Shown one piece after another: positions 60,986 through 64,000 of a stretch of 64,000 nucleotides of DNA. Source of the DNA: Oryzias latipes (lineage: Eukaryota > Chordata > Actinopteri > Beloniformes > Adrianichthyidae); the NCBI RefSeq assembly GCF_002234675.1, contig NC_019875.2:22810299-22874298 (forward strand), written 5' to 3'. A program made the translations under genes and the position numbers. How positions within the stretch are numbered: the stretch's first letter is position 1; each line of letters begins with the position of its first letter. A model generated the notes under the pieces. It saw only the letters and a program-made list of their open reading frames with translations. It did no database searches and was not told where the DNA came from.

Positions 60986-63429
60986 TTACAAAAGTTTTCT
61001 GAAACAGTCCTTAAATGTGTAGTCATATCATGTCATCTTTCAGTCGATGCTCTTATTCCGATCAACAGATCAGATCTTATGCTCGTTAATCGGCTAACTT
61101 TGTTTCGGAAATGTTGAATCTTCTTCTTTTGTTACCTTTCTTTACGTGTTTATTGGTCAAAGACAAGGTCCATCTGCACAGCAGAAAGCTAAATGATTCC
61201 ATAACATTGGGACTTAGTCTTACTTAACTGCAGTGCTACTTGCTGATTTTTACTTATTGTTTAGATTTGATGAATCTGAATCCCACTTTCATTTAACATG
61301 ACGCTCGGATGTTTCTTTCTACACGACACACCAAGGTTTTACCTGAAAAAATATTCTAAATATTAAACTTAAAATCAGTCAAATGTAGAATAACATGATC
61401 TGGATTTTTGTTTCTATAGATGTACAAATGGAGGTTCTGGTAGCTTCACTAAAATTCTGCAAATACTTTTGGCTTTTGCAGGATGTTCATTCATTTTGAA
61501 AGACATTGTATTATAAATTACTTCTAGTGTACAAATTAGTTGATTTAAAAAAATCCGATACAACTGAAAACACATTTGTTTTAACTGATTCAGAGAAAAG
61601 ATGTCAGTTTGAGTCTTCCTATTTGCACTTTTTCCATTGATTCAAGGCACTTAATTATGTTTTCAAGCGTTTCTTCTTAATTTTGTTGTCTTATTGTTCT
61701 TGTTTTGTTCCATCACAAAAAGGTGTAGCTTGTTTCTGATGTCTCTGACCACTAGATGGCCCTCAAGTATCACATAGACAACATCACAACCTGGTCACGA
61801 TTTTTTTTTCTTTTTTTGTTGCTATCATCACATTTTAGGTAAAATGCGTGATTCCTTTCTTTCACTCGTTCTGCAGTCAGAAGCATAACATCCTTGACAG
61901 AGGAAACAATCCGGAACACTTTATCATTATCTAGTGCCTTTCAAGAAAATACATTATAAGTCTACTATTTTTTGTATGTTTTTTATAGATTTATTTTCCT
62001 TTAATGTACTTTTAGTAACAATTTACACAGCTGTCCTGTATATCAGAGTATTTTTCTGCATTTAGAAGCACTAGAGTGAAAGCTACAAATCAGGACTGAA
62101 GGGGATTTTAAAGATCTTCTGGTGCTACGTTATGTAAAGGATGGGAATCTTTTTTGGCATTGAGATCTAGTATGTCCATTTTTCCATCACTGCATGAGCT
62201 TCTCCACAGATTCATCAAACACACAAATGACACATCAGAGAGTCATGTTCCCCATGCAGCACAAATGAAGAACCATTATTGGTTTTTTTCATGATGAGCC
62301 TCATTGCTTATGTCTTACAGTAAATAAAAACCCACTTTACCGCTTTTTATGTCATCTTGGGAACTTGCAAGAGAACCTCAGCTTTTATTGTTGTGTTTTC
62401 ACAAGAAACAAAAAGCTCTACTGCTTTTTCAGAGAAGGAAAAATGATAATTTGCCATCTTTGAGCGGAATATTTCCCATAAAAAAACCTGGTCTGAAATG
62501 TTGATATTTTAGACATAAAAATAAGATGCTTTAGGGTTCCTTAATGGAGAAAAATCTGAAAAGACACAATTACAGGATAAAGGATAATGGTGAATATAAA
62601 TTATTTTATGTCAAATTTATCAATGACATAAAACTGCTGGTATGCGATGGAATAAGGAAAGGTTATGAAGTACCATAAGATATCACAAGATTGCTGCTTC
62701 AAGTGTGGCTGAAAAAGACACTACTGACTCACAAGAAAAATATCAACCTGTCGTTATTTCTAACAGTCATAAGTTACATTATCAAGGTGAAAGCTGAGGT
62801 GAATGAATATTTCCACTTCCATGTGTCAGATTGTGTCTTCCCACATCATGGTTTTAAAAAACAGTGAGACTGGCTTTCATAAAACTTTGGAAACAAGAGG
62901 AGCATCTGCAGCAGATAAAAACATTTTCAATTGCCATGTGAATTTCAAGCACTTTTTTTTTTAGTGCGATTATAAATTCAACCATGATTTTTTCAAGAAA
63001 CACCGTCCTGACATCACATTTAACTCAATAACTCAAGTGTAGGATCCTATTCTGGATTGATTTGGTTGACTGAAAGAAAAAATCCTATTTATGACTTTAT
63101 AAAAGAAATGACAATTCAGAAAACACTGTCAAAAAGTACTGACGTTCTATTAGTTTGGTTAGTTTGTATTGATTTTGAATATCTAGCAAAATATCAAGAG
63201 TTTCTGCCAGACTGTTTTTTTCTTGTGTAACTGTGAACATGTCAGAAATGACTAATGTTCACACAAACTCAGCAGTGACAGGCTGGCTCCAAATGTTCGT
63301 CAATAACACAAACGTTCAAAACAAAATGGAAAAAATAATAGCCTTATTTCTGAGGTCATCAATGTAAGTCTGAAATTTTGTTTTTTTTCTCTTATCTCTG
63401 AATGAGGGTTATGTGTTTAGTCTCATTCT
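60986..63429. other. Intergenic region, no gene seen
   Basis: AT-rich sequence. A forward CTCF-like motif CCACTAGATGGCCC lies at 61749-61762. There is no protein-like frame. Confidence 0.5.
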
Positions 63430-63770
63430 CCAGGCATGCTAAAACTGGAATTTATATGACTCTCACCTGCAGGGGCTTCACATCAGCTGTCAGTGAAGGT
63501 GTCACACATCCGTCTTGTGTTGCAGTTCCAAGTGAAACTGGACCAAAATAATAAGCTGACATGTCAACCTCAGGATCCTCACAAGCATTTTCCGTAAACA
63601 AGTACCTTTAGCAGGCACAGCGCCTGCACCAGAGTTATGGGCCTCCATAAACATGAACACTGTGTTTGTGTTCTAATGAGCCAAATGTGCTCCAATTAGG
63701 AGAAATCAGCAGATGGACACTTTCATTAAAGGCATTAGGGTGGGTGAAAGACAGTGTTAGGTTTCAAAAA
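63430..63770. promoter_or_regulatory. Candidate conserved noncoding element
   Basis: This balanced block in AT-rich flanks contains a T-box-like AGGTGTCA (63497-63504), homeobox cores TCTAATGAG and CCAATTAG (63692-63699), and several non-repetitive motifs. It has no coding potential. The call rests on appearance only. Confidence 0.3.
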
Positions 63771-64000
63771 TTACAGCCAATTAAACATTTTTAGACACAC
63801 TTGTAAAAGAAAAAAAACTGATTTTCATCATAGCTTTCTTGTTTATTCATCAAGAAAAAGGGTGTTAAGTCTGTGGAACTTTAAATCAAATTTATAAGAA
63901 TTTGCACATAGCAAGTAGTTTCTGCAGAACGTTATGACAAAATAGAAAAGAGCATCATAGTAACGGCAGAAAGAAAAACATGAAAAAAGAATGTTTTGAT
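63771..64000. other. Right edge, AT-rich, nothing recognised
   Basis: No gene or repeat is supported to the window end. Confidence 0.5.

Noticed and set aside
1..64000. CRISPR arrays, operons, phage genes, bacterial promoters
   Set aside because: The sequence is vertebrate nuclear DNA. Tandem repeats are microsatellites without spacer structure.

Overview
The window looks like teleost fish nuclear DNA. It contains two spliced vertebrate genes with GT-AG introns, long AT-rich intergenic stretches, many microsatellites and homopolymer runs, and several fish-type dispersed repeats (tRNA-headed SINE-like copies, hAT and piggyBac MITEs, fragments of non-LTR retrotransposons). The repeat mix, especially a short TTAA-flanked MITE with CCCTTGTGCTATC ends, suggests a medaka-like fish (Oryzias). 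That species call rests on recognising repeats and was not tested by any search.

Layout. 1-4.7 kb: a GC- and CpG-richer promoter-like block at about 3.0-4.6 kb. It has four good splice donors on the minus strand, so a minus-strand gene probably starts here and runs off the left edge. From vertebrate gene order its likely identity is sugp2, but no coding exon of it was recognised. 4.7-13.6 kb: intergenic, with an antisense tRNA-headed SINE, an antisense degenerate non-LTR element and a large (TA)n palindrome. 14.1-17.2 kb: armc6 on the plus strand, seven coding exons, 468 aa. 18.5-27.85 kb: slc25a42 on the plus strand, with a noncoding first exon, seven coding exons (330 aa) and a putative 2.4-kb 3' UTR. 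Two SINE-like insertions lie in its introns, and a 992-bp hAT element makes up almost all of its last intron. 27.9-64 kb: about 36 kb with no gene I can support. It contains repeats, several GC- and motif-rich blocks that look like candidate conserved regulatory elements, CTCF-like motifs, and GC-rich blocks near 47.0-47.5 and 53.8-54.1 kb with minus-strand donors that could be distal first exons or lncRNA starts.

ARMC6 is an armadillo-repeat protein of poorly defined function, and SLC25A42 is the inner-membrane mitochondrial carrier that imports coenzyme A. They are also neighbours in human 19p13.11 (SUGP2-ARMC6-SLC25A42), so the block is conserved synteny rather than an operon-like functional unit. 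The human neighbour TMEM161A is not seen on the right.

I found no convincing undescribed biological system. The strongest direct observations are transposon archaeology: a hAT MITE nested inside a piggyBac MITE, with an uninterrupted copy of the host element 32 kb away, and the intron-filling hAT in slc25a42. The possible long-range regulatory domain to the right is inference.
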